Source of the DNA: Syntrophus aciditrophicus SB
GTDB lineage: Bacteria; Desulfobacterota; Syntrophia; Syntrophales; Syntrophaceae
Length of the DNA: 64,000 bases
NCBI RefSeq assembly: GCF_000013405.1
Contig: NC_007759.1
Coordinates: 1,055,001-1,119,000, forward strand
Reading direction: 5' to 3'
Part shown: in pieces, positions 55,856 to 64,000 of the stretch
Layout: the number at the start of each line of letters is the position of its first letter
How positions within the stretch are numbered: position 1 is the first letter of the stretch
Program-made: the position numbers and the translations under genes
Notes under the pieces: model-generated
Databases searched by the model: none
What the model saw: the letters and a program-made list of their open reading frames with translations, nothing else
Told to the model about the DNA's origin: nothing

Positions 55856-55875
55856 AAGCGCTGATGCTTATCCTT

Positions 55876-56382
55876 TCAGAACTCAATCCCCAGTTTCAGT
55901 TCGGGTTCAAAAATTTCACCGATAGATTGAAATCTTTCCCGTGAAGACAGATCGGAAAAGTCCGAAGTTAATGAGCGCATTACCTCAAAGCGGCTTTTCT
56001 CACTCATCATGGGGCCACTGATATCGTGTTCCATTATCCGATTGCGCAGAGTGGACAGGTAAAGAGCAAAAATACCCAAGTCATAAGTGGCCCAGTAATC
56101 CTCTTTTTCCTGCTTATCATGTTTTCCTTCCGGCAGGACTCGTGGCTCAAAATCTGTAGTCATTCTATCCGGGGCGAGTAGATCGGTCGGCTTGCGGAAA
56201 TTGTTTTTCGGAACAGGAGCCGCAGCCGCAGGGGCCGGCGGTGTCAGTTTCGTTTGTGTTTTAAAAGGTTCTCCGTTATAAAAAATGTCCTGAGCAGAAA
56301 CGGTGAAGGCCGGCAGATGCAGGCCGACTGAAATAACGACTATCGGTAGAATTCGCCGGTTCCATGCCGATATTCTCATCAT
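55876..56382 (-). CDS. exported protein, 168 aa, unknown
   Basis: It has a signal peptide (RILPIVVISVGLHLPAFTVS, cut after SAQ), a Pro/Ala linker (LTPPAPAAAAPVPKNNFRKP) and a C-terminal part (YDLGIFALYLSTLRNRIMEH, MRSLTSDFSDLSSRERFQSI). Family not recognised. It is 22 bases after the amidase gene on the same strand, which suggests a cell-envelope role in one operon. Confidence 0.7.
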   Translation of the reverse strand: MMRISAWNRRILPIVVISVGLHLPAFTVSAQDIFYNGEPFKTQTKLTPPAPAAAAPVPKNNFRKPTDLLAPDRMTTDFEPRVLPEGKHDKQEKEDYWATYDLGIFALYLSTLRNRIMEHDISGPMMSEKSRFEVMRSLTSDFSDLSSRERFQSIGEIFEPELKLGIEF

Positions 56383-56404
56383 GTCCCTCTTGTTTCTTCA
56401 CCTC

Positions 56405-58567
56405 TTAGAAAAAGGATGAATCCCCGGGAAGCTTCAAGGGCTGATTGGCATACAAAGGATCGGTCAGCTTCATGTTATTCAGTGAGAGCAGGACATCGAT
56501 CCGCGTTTTATACTTGCGGGCGATCGTATCCAGGGTATCGCCCCGTTTCACTTTGTAGGTAATCAGTTCGCCTTTCTTCTTTCCGGCGACGGGTCTTGCC
56601 ACGGACGATAGAGTTTTCGTCTCTTTTAATTCTTTGCTCGACGCTGATTCGGGAAGCCTGATTTTCGTTCCCGCGAGCAACTTGTCGGTTCTCTTCATGG
56701 AATTGAGCTCCATAAGAGCGGACAGAGTCGTATTATGCTCCCGGGCGATGGAATCGAGGCTGTCGCCTTTTTTGACTTCATAAGAGGACACAGAGGCAAC
56801 CCGTGACGATGACCTGACAGCCTGAGAATTTTTTGCGATTCTCCTTGTGATGTTGCCGGCTCCATCCTCCCCGCCACGATTGACGGTCTCGTCACCCTTC
56901 ACTTTTATCGCAGCGCCTGCGAAGAGAGGATCTTTCATCGTCATTCCATTTATTTTGAGAAGATTTGCAAGCGAAGTCCCATATTGACGCGCTATGGCAT
57001 CCAGGGTTTCTCCCCGCCGCACTTTATGGAAGGAAGGCCGGTCCTTTTCCTTTTCCGGTATCCGGGGTGAGACAGGATTTCTATTCGCTGCCGTCCTTTC
57101 ATTCTCAGAAGTTTCGGCGTTGGCTAATTTTGCGATCTTCAGCTTCTTTCCCGCCAGAAGAGGGTCCTGAATCCGGATGGTGTTTAATCGGGCCAGATCG
57201 GCAAGGGGGATATCATATCGGAGGGCTATTTTCTGCAGGGTTTCTCCTCTTTTTACCTTATGAAAAAGGATGGTGGGGGGATTTTCATCCTTTGATTCAT
57301 GGAGGGATACTTTTTTGCTCACCGGTGCTAGCGGACTTTGAAAGGGTTCAGCCTTTTTTGTATCGCGTTCATTGCGGACCAGAACGGCTGGTGTTATGGA
57401 TGGCGTCAGCGGGATGGAGGGTTCGAAATTGCAGATGGCTTTTCCCATGGCCTCTGCAATTCTCAACTGAAAAGCATAATCTTTTAACAATTCCTCTTCT
57501 TCCGAATTGGATATGTATGCTGTTTCTACAAGAACGGATGGAATTTCAGGAAGTTTCAAAACCCGGAAATCAGCTTCCTGGACTGCCCTGAATTTCACAT
57601 GGCCCACCCCTCCCAGACTATCCAACAGGACCGTTCCAAAATTCCTGGATAAATTCAATGTGTTCGTCTGGCACATGTTGAGAATGATAGGGTCGGATGC
57701 TTCACTGGATTCCCCATTGGGAGAACCGCCGATGAGGTCGGCGAGGTTTTCCTTGCTCGCTATAATCCTTGCAGCCACACTGCTGGCCCCGCCCAGGGAG
57801 AGACAATAAACCGAACTGCCCCTTGCCTCCCGGTTCGGTGCGGCATCGGCGTGCACACTGATAAACATGGCCGCGCCGTATTCTCTTGCAATCTGCATCC
57901 TTTTCTTGAATGGGACGTAATAGTCTCCTTCCCGCGTCAGAAAAGCACGATATCCCTGTTGCTGATTCAAGAAAGCCTTGAGCTTCCTGCTGATTTCCAG
58001 AACAACGTCTTTTTCGTAAGTTCCCCCATTGCCAACAGCCCCAGGATCGTCACCGCCATGTCCGGGATCGATAACGATTATTCTATGCCTCTGCTGCACC
58101 CTGGCCTGAGCTCTCTCCTCGACTTCCTTTTTTTCGACATCTGGAAATTTAATATCGATAACGATACGATAAGGCTTGTCTTCCACCTTTTTTAAATTGA
58201 AAACCGTGGTTTCCACTTTCTCATCAAGGAAAAAATCCACTTTGTATCTGCGGCTGCCGACGGGCTCATGCAGAATTTTCTCAATACCTCTTTTTTTCAG
58301 GAGCATCGCATTGGGAATGGATTCCTGCATGTCGCAGTTTCTGAAATAAAGGGACAGCACCTGGCCTTCCTTTACAACCTGATAGCGGGCTGCCTCACGA
58401 GTATCGATGACTATTCGGGTATGATCCGGCGCGACCCAATGACGGATATTCAGGATTCTGTTGGCGGCCAGGGAATTGGACGGCAGACAGAAAATACATA
58501 TCAGCCCCAGCCAGACCATTAAAACCATTAACTTATGTGTAGTGAAAATTTTTACTGGACTCGTCAT
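56405..58567 (-). CDS. amiC: N-acetylmuramoyl-L-alanine amidase with AMIN and four LysM domains
   Basis: 720-aa exported zinc amidase that cuts peptidoglycan side chains, usually at division. Order: signal peptide (MVLMVWLGLICIFCLPSNSL), AMIN domain (about 35-150; ILNIRHWVAPDHTRIVIDTR), Amidase_3 catalytic domain (about 170-390; VIDPGHGGDDPGAVGNGG, FISVHADAAPNREARGSSVY, IPSVLVETAYISNSEEEELL) and four LysM repeats (YKVKRGDTLDTIARKYKTRI is the last). Most AmiC-type enzymes have fewer or no LysM. ATG 58567 follows GGGGGTGTG. The order with the small exported protein suggests one operon. Confidence 0.95.
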   Translation of the reverse strand: MTSPVKIFTTHKLMVLMVWLGLICIFCLPSNSLAANRILNIRHWVAPDHTRIVIDTREAARYQVVKEGQVLSLYFRNCDMQESIPNAMLLKKRGIEKILHEPVGSRRYKVDFFLDEKVETTVFNLKKVEDKPYRIVIDIKFPDVEKKEVEERAQARVQQRHRIIVIDPGHGGDDPGAVGNGGTYEKDVVLEISRKLKAFLNQQQGYRAFLTREGDYYVPFKKRMQIAREYGAAMFISVHADAAPNREARGSSVYCLSLGGASSVAARIIASKENLADLIGGSPNGESSEASDPIILNMCQTNTLNLSRNFGTVLLDSLGGVGHVKFRAVQEADFRVLKLPEIPSVLVETAYISNSEEEELLKDYAFQLRIAEAMGKAICNFEPSIPLTPSITPAVLVRNERDTKKAEPFQSPLAPVSKKVSLHESKDENPPTILFHKVKRGETLQKIALRYDIPLADLARLNTIRIQDPLLAGKKLKIAKLANAETSENERTAANRNPVSPRIPEKEKDRPSFHKVRRGETLDAIARQYGTSLANLLKINGMTMKDPLFAGAAIKVKGDETVNRGGEDGAGNITRRIAKNSQAVRSSSRVASVSSYEVKKGDSLDSIAREHNTTLSALMELNSMKRTDKLLAGTKIRLPESASSKELKETKTLSSVARPVAGKKKGELITYKVKRGDTLDTIARKYKTRIDVLLSLNNMKLTDPLYANQPLKLPGDSSFF

Positions 58568-58925
58568 CACACCCCCAATCAATTCAGCAAACTGTTCAAA
58601 TACCGAAACAGGATTCAGGATTCCTGAATGAAAATAGTTTGTTATTAAATAGATACGCTTCCGGGCACTTCTTGTACATATAATGGATAAGTCACCAATA
58701 ATCGGTGAATCTAACAGAATTGATCCTTGACTTCAACCATTACCTAAAAGAGTCTTCATATTTACTTCTTTTACCTGTGATCTTACCGCGTGTTACCCGA
58801 TGAGGAACCCGTCCCTGATAAAATATGACCTTGACAGATTACAGGAAAAATGCCAAAAAGTGCCCTTCCAAATTGCCCATCTTTATCAGATGGCAGATTT
58901 TCTGTTTCAAATAACCAACCCACAG
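58568..58925. other. intergenic before tRNA-Arg, 358 bp
   Basis: No gene seen. It contains the divergent promoters of amiC and tRNA-Arg. TTGACA at 58831-58836 has no good -10 box at the usual distance. Confidence 0.4.
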
Positions 58926-59002
58926 GGGCGATTAGCTCAGTAGGATAGAGCGTTGGTCTCCGGAACCAAAGGCCGCGCGTTCGAATCGCGCATCGCCCAC
59001 CA
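58926..59002 (+). tRNA. tRNA-Arg (anticodon CCG)
   Basis: 77 bases with a full cloverleaf: acceptor GGGCGAT/ATCGCCC, D arm GCTC/GAGC, anticodon arm TTGGT-CTCCGGA-ACCAA, variable AGGCC, T arm GCGCG-TTCGAAT-CGCGC, discriminator A and encoded CCA. It is intact although IS630 copy 2 lies 50 bases downstream. Confidence 0.97.
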
Positions 59003-59013
59003 ATAAAAACAAG

Positions 59014-59046
59014 GGGTTAGGCAAATTGCTTAGCCCATCGTTTTTT
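59014..59046 (+). terminator. tRNA-Arg terminator
   Basis: GGGTTAGGC pairs with GCTTAGCCC (9 bp, two wobble pairs), 5-base loop, then ATCG and TTTTTT. The IS630 insertion begins 5 bases beyond. Confidence 0.88.
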
Positions 59047-59051
59047 GTCTA

Positions 59052-60274
59052 GTACCACGTAACTTCTATAAATTCGGATAAAGACGTTTCAGCTTGATCC
59101 GAGCGTCTGAGGTAGTAAATTGCCAATCAATTATTTTGGAGCTGTTGTTTCGGTCTCTTTCCCATGCATCCACTTCGGCCTGCATGGTTTCCATGTCGGC
59201 GATCCGTCGATCAAGGCATTGACCATTCAGAACGCTGAGTTCAATTTCTGCCATGTTGAGCCAGCTTCCATGCTTCGGCGTATAATGGATGTCAAGCCGT
59301 TCCGCCAGGCGTCTGGCCTCCTTGGGCTCAAATGTTTCATAGAGTGAGGCGATATTGTGCGTATTCAAATTGTCCATAACCAGTCGCACTTTGATTGCGT
59401 CAGGATAGCGTTCATCAAGCATCTGTTTGATCTGCAACGCCCAATCCTTCCTGGTGCGGCGTTCCGTCACCGCCACATGTCTTTTGCCCGCCAACGGTTC
59501 CACTTCCATGAATATTTCTGCGACGCCGTTTCTGACGTATTCGTCGTCAACGCGCACCGGTTGTCCCGGTTTGCACGGTATCGGCTCACGGACTTCTCCG
59601 ATCATTTGCTTGCAAGACTCGTCCATGCATACCACCGGATAATCAGCATCATATGGCAGATGGTAGACTTCCAAAAGATCCTCCATCGCGGCTACAAATG
59701 CTGCGCTTCCTTTCGGCGGGATTTTCCAGTACTTGCTGAGGTGAGGTCTAAGTTCGTTTTTTTTAAAATCCGCTGCACAGTCATATGCGATATGGATGGA
59801 GCGATGTTCAGCTCGACAACCTTATCGGCAAGAAGTCTGACTGTCCATCGTTGGTGTCCCTCGGGAGCCTCTGAGCAAGCCAAGGCGATCAGCCTTGCTT
59901 CAAATGCACCGTCAAACAAGATTTCTCTTGGCGGTTTTTCCCGTGGTTTGCGCTCCATCGCAGATTCAAGGCCATCCGTTACAAACCGCTTTTTTAAATG
60001 TTCAATCGTGCGGCTTGTTATTCCAAGCGCCTTTGCAATGTCGGCAACATTCCATGCCGGCCCATCAATTCCGGCGTCACAAAGCAATAAAGCCCGGGCA
60101 TGTATAACTCTTCTCGCGTGTGTTTTTCCACGTCGTGTTAATGCCTCCAATTCTTTACGCTCATCCTGGGTCAATGTTACTCGATATCTTAGTGACATGG
60201 CGACCTCCTTTATCATGGTGTCACCAGTGTATCACACTTTATACAAAAGCGAACTATAATATGTTACGTGGTAC
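59052..60274 (-). mobile_element. IS630-family insertion sequence, copy 2
   Basis: Same 1223-bp element as copy 1, same orientation, TA at both borders (59050-59051 and 60275-60276) and CTAG as rebuilt target. It sits directly behind the T tract of the tRNA-Arg terminator. It differs from copy 1 at 60160 and 60191 only, as far as I can see. Confidence 0.95.
59066..60198 (-). CDS. IS630 family transposase, copy 2 (-1 frameshift product)
   Basis: As in copy 1: N-terminal frame from ATG 60198, eight-A run at 59757-59764, and catalytic -1 frame to 59066. The catalytic frame is identical to copy 1. Two amino-acid differences in the first frame (Pro/Leu at the second residue after the Ser and Asp/Glu in TQDERKE) distinguish it. 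Both copies should be functional. Confidence 0.88.
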
Positions 60275-60394
60275 TAGGTTTGTCCCCGCTTTGATTAAGA
60301 ATTCCAGCGTCCTTGGATTGACTTATAGAGGTTATTAAGGCAAAATCAGTGAACTGCCTTGACACTATCCTATCGTGATTAATTTTGTTGAATT

Positions 60395-60751
60395 ATGAAA
60401 ATATTTATCAAACGCGTTTATGATCAGCCAAATCCGAAAGATGGTTTGAGGATATTGGTAGATAGGCTTTGGCCGAGAGGGATCTCGAAAGAGGAAGCAA
60501 AGATCGATGTCTGGCTCAAATCTACAGCGCCTTCCAATGAGCTTCGTAAATGGTTTCAGCATGATGTTAAAAAGTGGCCGGAGTTCAAGAAAAGGTATTT
60601 CGCTGAACTTGAGGCTGACACGGAAGCCGTAAATGAGCTGCTGAGTTATGTCAAAAAGAGCGAAGTAACTCTTCTATTTGCGGCCAAAGAATCAGATCAT
60701 AATAATGCAGTGGCTTTGAAAGAATATATAAACTCAATTTTGTCGAAGTAG
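60395..60751 (+). CDS. DUF488 family protein (YeaO-like)
   Basis: 118 aa. The family signature is [20 protein letters not shown] and [20 protein letters not shown]; later [20 protein letters not shown] and [20 protein letters not shown]. The fold is small alpha/beta; the role is unknown, and some members carry regulatory links to heavy metal or oxidative stress. It lies alone 120 bases after IS630 copy 2, whose insertion may have replaced its promoter region. Confidence 0.93.
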   Translation: MKIFIKRVYDQPNPKDGLRILVDRLWPRGISKEEAKIDVWLKSTAPSNELRKWFQHDVKKWPEFKKRYFAELEADTEAVNELLSYVKKSEVTLLFAAKESDHNNAVALKEYINSILSK

Positions 60752-61333
60752 GTTGGACAGCCCATATAACAAGTCGTTCAAGCGGCTGGCGTTATACGCC
60801 GAAGCTTATTGTCACGGCACTGAAATATGGCAGTTTGAGATTCAGGACGCAAGTTATTCGTCTTCGCAGACAGAGGATAAGGAACAAGGTCTTGGCGGAA
60901 GGACTGGCATAAGCATCGGCCGAGCCGGTAAAATTCGGTAAAGCGACTTCAGGGGGAGAGGGGCAGCAAAGCTATCATGCTTGGAGGCGAGGCCGATGAC
61001 CGGGAGATAAACGAACACGTGCGACAGAGGAGGAGAATCAGCTTAAGCGGTCTTTGATCGATAAAATCCCGGCTTGGATGAAGCTTCCTTTTGCCCTGGG
61101 GATGCGAGATGCGTTTAAAATGTTGATCAAACAAAGTCTTGCCATGGATATGTTCATCCGGACAGTTGAGGAATAGCTGAACAGGTGGGGTTTTACCCCG
61201 GAGGGTTTTAATCAGGGAGCGACGGGAGAAGGGGATTGAAAGGCAGGCAAAGCAGAATTGTCCCTGAACATCAAAGCGCTGATTCTGCAGAAAAATCAGC
61301 ATATGTGGTACCGCCGGAGTCATGCGTTTGAAA
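60752..61333. other. gene-poor stretch, 582 bp
   Basis: No intact gene. It contains the possible remnant at 60977-61176. Confidence 0.4.
60977..61176 (+). pseudogene. small gene remnant, frameshifted (low confidence)
   Basis: The first frame reads MLGGEADDREINEHVRQRRR, then a shift near 61035 moves coding character to LKRSLIDKIPAWMKLPFALG and ends IKQSLAMDMFIRTVEE before TAG. Family not recognised. The second part reads as a convincing amphipathic C-terminus. Confidence 0.3.
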
Positions 61334-62920
61334 TTAATATCCTTCCAGGGGGAGGCGAATATGGAACGTGGTTCCCTTTCCGACCTGTGATTCAAAATAG
61401 ATCCGGCCGCCGTGTTTGCGCACGATGATATTACGGGCGATGGCCAGCCCCTGTCCCGTACCCTTTCCCACCTCCTTGGTCGTAAAAAACGGGTCGAAGA
61501 TTTTCGACTGGATCTCAGGGGGAATCCCTGTCCCCGTGTCGCGGATGCAGACCTCCACTTTATCGCCGGTTCTGTGCGTTGACACTTCGATTTCACCTTT
61601 TACGTCCGGCTCATTCTGCAATCTGGCCTGGATGGCGTGAGCCGCATTGATGAGCAGGTTCAGGATTACCTGATTCAAGTCTGCGGGATATCCTCTTACC
61701 GGGGGCAGATCCTGGGCGAGCGAAGTCGTCAGTTCCGTGGTATATTTCCATTCGTTTCGAGTTAAAATGATCGTGGATTCGATAGCCTTGTTGAGGTCAA
61801 AATTCGTCTTTTCCGCTCCTCCGGGATGGGAGAACTCTCGCATAGCCTGGACGATATGGCTCATCCGCTGAATCCCGTCGAGTGCCTGTTCAATGGCATG
61901 GGGGATTTCCTCCCGGAGATAATCCAGATCCATGGCATCCGCTTTTTCAAGAATCCGGTTTCGCAGGGCGGCACACTCGGCAGGATTCGCCGTATCCAGG
62001 CTTTTAAAATCATCATGCAGTGCAAGGAGGGGGAAAATATCCTGGAAGGCGTCGTTCATAAAATGAATGTTGTCGCCGACAAACTGAATGGGGGTATTGA
62101 TCTCGTGGGCGATTCCCGCCGCCAGCAGACCCACCGATTCCAGCTTCTGGGATTGAAAATCATGCATCTCCCTCTGTCGCTTTTCCGTGATATCCATGGA
62201 ATTTCCCAGGATTGCCGGCTTTCCTTCATATGTGATAGAGGTGACGGTTTCCATAATCCACCGTATCTCACCATCCTTGGTCACGATCCTGAACTCGTAA
62301 GGGGTCGTTCTCTTGCCTTTCAGCATGTCCCCGGCATTTTTATTTTCCTCTTCCTTGTCCCGGGGATGAACCAGTATGTCCGTGCTCCGGCCCAGCAGCT
62401 CTGTCCGGGTGTAGCCCCCATAGGATGCGGCGTTGCTGTTGATGAAACGAAATCTGCCGTCCTGAACCACATAAACCCCGGCGTAGGAATGTTCGGCAAG
62501 GATACGATAGATCGATTCCCGTTCCCTGACCATCTCTTCCGCTCTTTTCCTCTCGGTGATATCCATCATAACGTGGACCATTCCCTGGGGGAGCAAGCCT
62601 CCGCCGATGGGATTGCTGGTGATGAGAAAATCTCCAGAAATTCCAGGGATGTGGACTTCACGGACACCTTCGGCAAAAGGATCGACTTCAGGGAGTTCGC
62701 TGCCGAAGAAAAGGACATTAATGGGTTGCCCGATAATCTTCCGATAGGACATGCCCAGCCGGACGATGACGGCACGGTTGCAGCGAACCACTCTTTTTCC
62801 GGCATCCGTGACTAAAGTCAGCTCCGAGAGGGTGTCAAATATCGTTTCCCATCCCCTGGAATTCTGCATGAAGAGTTCCGCTTCCAGTTCAAAGGAAGGC
62901 TTGTTCGGAATATCAGACAT
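61334..62920 (-). CDS. PAS-domain sensor histidine kinase
   Basis: 528 aa, cytoplasmic (no membrane segments). Two PAS domains: about 18-130 ([20 protein letters not shown]) and about 135-250 ([20 protein letters not shown]) with the PAC ends [12 protein letters not shown] and [11 protein letters not shown]. Then HisKA with [20 protein letters not shown] (phospho-His) and HATPase_c with the N box [16 protein letters not shown]1 [20 protein letters not shown] and G2 [18 protein letters not shown]. It is encoded directly after the response regulator gene with no gap, so the two form one system. The signal could be redox or a small ligand; no haem or flavin motif is seen. Confidence 0.95.
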   Translation of the reverse strand: MSDIPNKPSFELEAELFMQNSRGWETIFDTLSELTLVTDAGKRVVRCNRAVIVRLGMSYRKIIGQPINVLFFGSELPEVDPFAEGVREVHIPGISGDFLITSNPIGGGLLPQGMVHVMMDITERKRAEEMVRERESIYRILAEHSYAGVYVVQDGRFRFINSNAASYGGYTRTELLGRSTDILVHPRDKEEENKNAGDMLKGKRTTPYEFRIVTKDGEIRWIMETVTSITYEGKPAILGNSMDITEKRQREMHDFQSQKLESVGLLAAGIAHEINTPIQFVGDNIHFMNDAFQDIFPLLALHDDFKSLDTANPAECAALRNRILEKADAMDLDYLREEIPHAIEQALDGIQRMSHIVQAMREFSHPGGAEKTNFDLNKAIESTIILTRNEWKYTTELTTSLAQDLPPVRGYPADLNQVILNLLINAAHAIQARLQNEPDVKGEIEVSTHRTGDKVEVCIRDTGTGIPPEIQSKIFDPFFTTKEVGKGTGQGLAIARNIIVRKHGGRIYFESQVGKGTTFHIRLPLEGY

Positions 62921-64000
62921 TTATTGACTCTCTTCTTCTGCGTAAACGGGCATCAGGACACGGACGGTTTCCGCTCCCGTCTGGCGGATAAGAAAATTCT
63001 TGAGACGCTGGCATGTAGATTCGTTGACTTCATATCCTTTAGGGACAACCAATATCCCATGTGTATTCCGAATGTCCGCATCGATGATCATGCCCTCGCG
63101 GAGGTCATCGATCCGGATGTTGCGGACTCCCTGATCTCTCCGGGGTAAATCCAGAATGGCAAGCATATTCAGCAGGGTGCGATCATAAAGGCCGATCCGT
63201 TCTGACATGATCCTGATGGCTTCTTCCGGCTCATAATTTCGGATCAGGAGGATGTCAAAGTCCGTAAGCACCTTGAGAAGATTTGCCCCGATGCGAACAG
63301 CTTCGTGGAAATCGCCGTTTTTGAAAGCCGTGGGCTCGGAACAGGGGGTGTTCTGCCGGTTGATCATCAATGCGACCGCAGACAGGCGGGGGATGTTGGC
63401 CAGCAGCATTCCCGCCGTTTCAGGTACGGCGTCGATCATTTCCTGTTCACGACCCGTCAGCTTCTCCCCGATAAGATGTTTCGTGATTGTTTCGGGCGGG
63501 ATATTGACAAATCCGATGGAAGACAGCAACGCGGCGATTTCGTACTGCCACGAGTCGGGAAACTCCAGCCTGGCGACGATCTGGGCTGCGTATTTCCTCA
63601 GGCGCGTGGCTTGGCTGAAAGCGGCGGGGGCGGACAGGGACAGAATGTCTACAAGGACCTTGATGCTGCCTTTGAGTGTTTTTTCAAGCAGTTCCTTTTC
63701 TGCCGTAATCAGACGATACTGATCCAGTGCCGCGTCGAGAGCAACCGTTAAATTTTCCAGGGAGCAGGGTTTAGTGAGGAAGCGGAAAATTGCCCCCTCG
63801 TTGATGGCATTGATGGCGGTCTTCTGGTCCGCGTACCCGGTAAGCATGATGCGGATGCTATCCGGAGCGACACGGCGGACCTGGGTCAGAAATTCAATTC
63901 CATTCATTTCCGGCATGCGCATGTCTGATACAACCACAGCAAAGGGACCGTCCGACTGAATCAGCTGCAGACCCTTTTCCCCACCGTCCGCCGTGTGGAT
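62921..64000 (-). CDS. response regulator with degenerate HD-type domain (partial, 5' end outside)
   Basis: The reading frame continues past the right edge; 360 codons are visible with the 5' end missing. N-terminal receiver domain: FAVVVSDMRMPEMNGIEFLT (phospho-Asp), RIMLTGYADQKTAINAINEG and IFRFLTKPCSLENLTVALDA. Then a helical linker and a domain like HD-GYP, but the metal-binding H-D pair is replaced (AALLSSIGFVNIPPETITKH instead of a-L-L-H-D-I-G) and no GYP motif is present. The end has a PilZ/HDOD-like beta part (REGMIIDADIRNTHGILVVP). So it is probably a signalling protein without phosphodiesterase activity. It lies directly before the histidine kinase gene. Confidence 0.88.
   Translation of the reverse strand: MHTADGGEKGLQLIQSDGPFAVVVSDMRMPEMNGIEFLTQVRRVAPDSIRIMLTGYADQKTAINAINEGAIFRFLTKPCSLENLTVALDAALDQYRLITAEKELLEKTLKGSIKVLVDILSLSAPAAFSQATRLRKYAAQIVARLEFPDSWQYEIAALLSSIGFVNIPPETITKHLIGEKLTGREQEMIDAVPETAGMLLANIPRLSAVALMINRQNTPCSEPTAFKNGDFHEAVRIGANLLKVLTDFDILLIRNYEPEEAIRIMSERIGLYDRTLLNMLAILDLPRRDQGVRNIRIDDLREGMIIDADIRNTHGILVVPKGYEVNESTCQRLKNFLIRQTGAETVRVLMPVYAEEESQ

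Noticed and set aside
103-60274. A 58-kb composite transposon bounded by IS630
   Set aside because: The interval contains essential genes (glnS, thrC, tRNA-Arg), and each IS copy has its own TA duplication, which shows two separate insertions.
1-64000. CRISPR array or classical restriction/toxin-antitoxin defence system
   Set aside because: I found no regularly spaced repeats, no cas genes and no toxin or methylase families in any frame.

Overview
The window looks like chromosomal DNA of a strictly anaerobic, syntrophic or fermentative deltaproteobacterium (Desulfobacterota). A Syntrophales / Syntrophus-like host is my inference. It rests on a selenocysteine formate dehydrogenase with NuoE/NuoF-type partners, an OFA-type formate/oxalate transporter, [FeFe]-hydrogenase maturases (hydG, hydE), a NifU/NifS pair, an ADP-forming acyl-CoA synthetase and an acyl-CoA dehydrogenase. 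Selenocysteine use is the strongest theme: at least two certain selenoproteins (FdhA and SelD) and one strong new candidate (a thioredoxin-like 89-aa protein at 10948-11217) are split by in-frame TGA codons that conventional gene calling would read as stops.

Layout. 103-1325 and 59052-60274 are two almost identical IS630-family copies in the same orientation, each inserted at CTAG with a TA duplication. From about 1.3 to 25 kb the DNA is AT-rich and accessory. It holds small unknown genes, a decaying dinB with a GAAC-N4-GTTC LexA box, a SRAP/YedK gene, a DUF47-Pit phosphate uptake pair, a Sec-Trx/DUF502 pair, an IS110 element with a possible bridge RNA, an orphan sugar-binding protein, THEP1 and DUF3820 pseudogenes, several small accessory enzymes, a truncated IS21, and the 3' half of a tRNA-Gln(CTG) gene at 19930-19972 that looks like an integration scar. 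Then follow an IS256 element that cuts a small gene (9-bp duplication visible), a TetR regulator and a set of secreted envelope proteins.

From about 25.5 to 58.6 kb the DNA is GC-richer core sequence: ADP-forming acyl-CoA synthetase, a PH-domain protein, glnS, selD divergent from a LysR gene, thrC, a flavin reductase-rubredoxin fusion, nifU-nifS-fabG, an acyl-CoA dehydrogenase, a methyltransferase and ZupT, an iron-sulfur flavoprotein, the TM1266-hydG-hydE operon behind an attenuator-like hairpin, fdhA(Sec)-nuoEF-OFA transporter, and cell-wall amidase genes. The segment ends with tRNA-Arg(CCG), next to whose terminator the second IS630 copy sits. The last 4 kb hold a DUF488 gene and a two-component pair (PAS histidine kinase plus a response regulator with a degenerate HD-type output domain) that runs off the right edge.

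How the parts fit: SelD supplies selenophosphate for the Sec residues of FdhA, the Trx-like protein and SelD itself. The fdhA-nuoEF-OFA block would couple formate and NAD(H), with formate crossing the membrane by the OFA carrier. HydG/HydE point to a [FeFe] hydrogenase encoded elsewhere. NifU/NifS supply Fe-S clusters for all of these. The left third shows decay: I count at least seven broken genes and four IS families in 25 kb.
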